This document shows positions 12,406 to 12,477 of a stretch of 12,477 bases of DNA, piece after piece (position 1 is the stretch's first letter; each line of letters opens with the position of its first letter). This stretch comes from an uncultured Clostridia bacterium. Lineage in GTDB: Bacteria > Bacillota > Clostridia > Christensenellales > Aristaeellaceae. A model generated the notes under the pieces. The model made no database searches. It was not told the origin of the DNA and worked only from the letters and a program-made list of their open reading frames with translations. A program made the translations under genes and the position numbers. The stretch lies in the NCBI GenBank assembly GCA_934621485.1, contig CAKTUS010000080.1, positions 1 through 12,477 on the forward strand, written 5' to 3'.

Positions 12406-12477
12406 CAGGTCGTCAAAATAGCTCGCCGTTCGGCGAGCTTTTTTGACGAGAAGCGCTCTTTGCCTGCTCGCCTGCGG
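12406..12477 (+). repeat. Five-hairpin repeat element, left part, cut by the window end
   Basis: Begins CAGGTCGTCAAAA, matching the left end of the copy at 7981, and shares with the copy at 5718 an identical 30-base run through the start of H2. Only H1 and part of H2 are inside the window. H1 has loop GTTC in place of AGGC or TGAC in the other copies. Confidence 0.88.
12411..12448 (+). terminator. Long H1 hairpin of the third repeat copy, probable hom terminator
   Basis: A 17-bp stem with one T-T mismatch (CGTCAAAATAGCTCGCC, 12411-12427, with 12432-12448) and a GTTC loop. The descending arm includes six T residues directly after GGCGAGC. It is the best intrinsic terminator candidate downstream of the ECF-coaX-hom operon, about 150 bp after the hom stop. 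Confidence 0.65.

Noticed and set aside
5718..12477. CRISPR array
   Set aside because: The repeats are about 200 bp, few, kilobases apart and without regular spacers; no cas genes are present.

Overview
The window looks like chromosomal DNA of an endospore-forming, fairly GC-rich member of the Clostridia (Firmicutes). The evidence is two tandem alpha/beta-type spore proteins, a Gram-positive-style L10 leader RNA before rplJ-rplL, strong GGAGG ribosome sites, sigma-A-like promoters, and housekeeping genes of Firmicutes type. No phage, CRISPR, plasmid or intact IS genes were found. I cannot name the species.

Layout. Positions 105-671 hold a leftward gene for a secreted YbjN-like protein with its own promoter and terminator. 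Positions 795-3802 hold a rightward operon: an ACT-domain regulator (UPF0237), its usual partner UPF0210 (PFL-like fold), and a divergent LysA-type PLP decarboxylase. A bidirectional hairpin at 3858-3901 separates this from two leftward spore-protein genes (3906-4394). Divergent promoters at 4427-4544 serve the spore genes and the rplJ-rplL operon, which has an L10-responsive leader and attenuator. Positions 5669-6500 are non-coding and begin with a repeat element. Positions 6501-7943 encode a class-I glutamine-amidotransferase-like hydrolase (peptidase C26 type) and a secreted NodB-type polysaccharide deacetylase. Positions 7944-8442 are a second repeat-filled gap. After it come a PAP2-family membrane phosphatase (8449-9372) and an operon of an ECF transporter S component, type III pantothenate kinase (coaX) and homoserine dehydrogenase (hom), 9380-12262. 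The window ends inside a third repeat copy.

The gene content is mostly ordinary housekeeping. The transporter and CoaX together suggest pantothenate uptake and its first step towards coenzyme A. LysA-like decarboxylase and Hom belong to the aspartate family of amino acids, and the ACT protein may sense an amino acid.

The most unusual signal lies between the genes. An approximately 205-bp element made of five consecutive hairpins occurs complete at 5718-5926, interrupted at 7981-8356, and truncated by the window edge at 12406-12477. Both complete copies are flanked by direct duplications of a local hairpin (33 bp at one locus, 25 bp of unrelated sequence at the other). The interrupted copy has itself been entered at one of its own hairpins, again with duplication of that hairpin. 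One stem differs between copies by a matched 2-nt loss on both arms, and the loop of hairpin 1 varies while its stem is largely kept. This looks like a non-autonomous, palindrome-associated repeat family placed after genes, where its first hairpin could also act as a terminator. Family size, mobility and novelty cannot be judged from one window.
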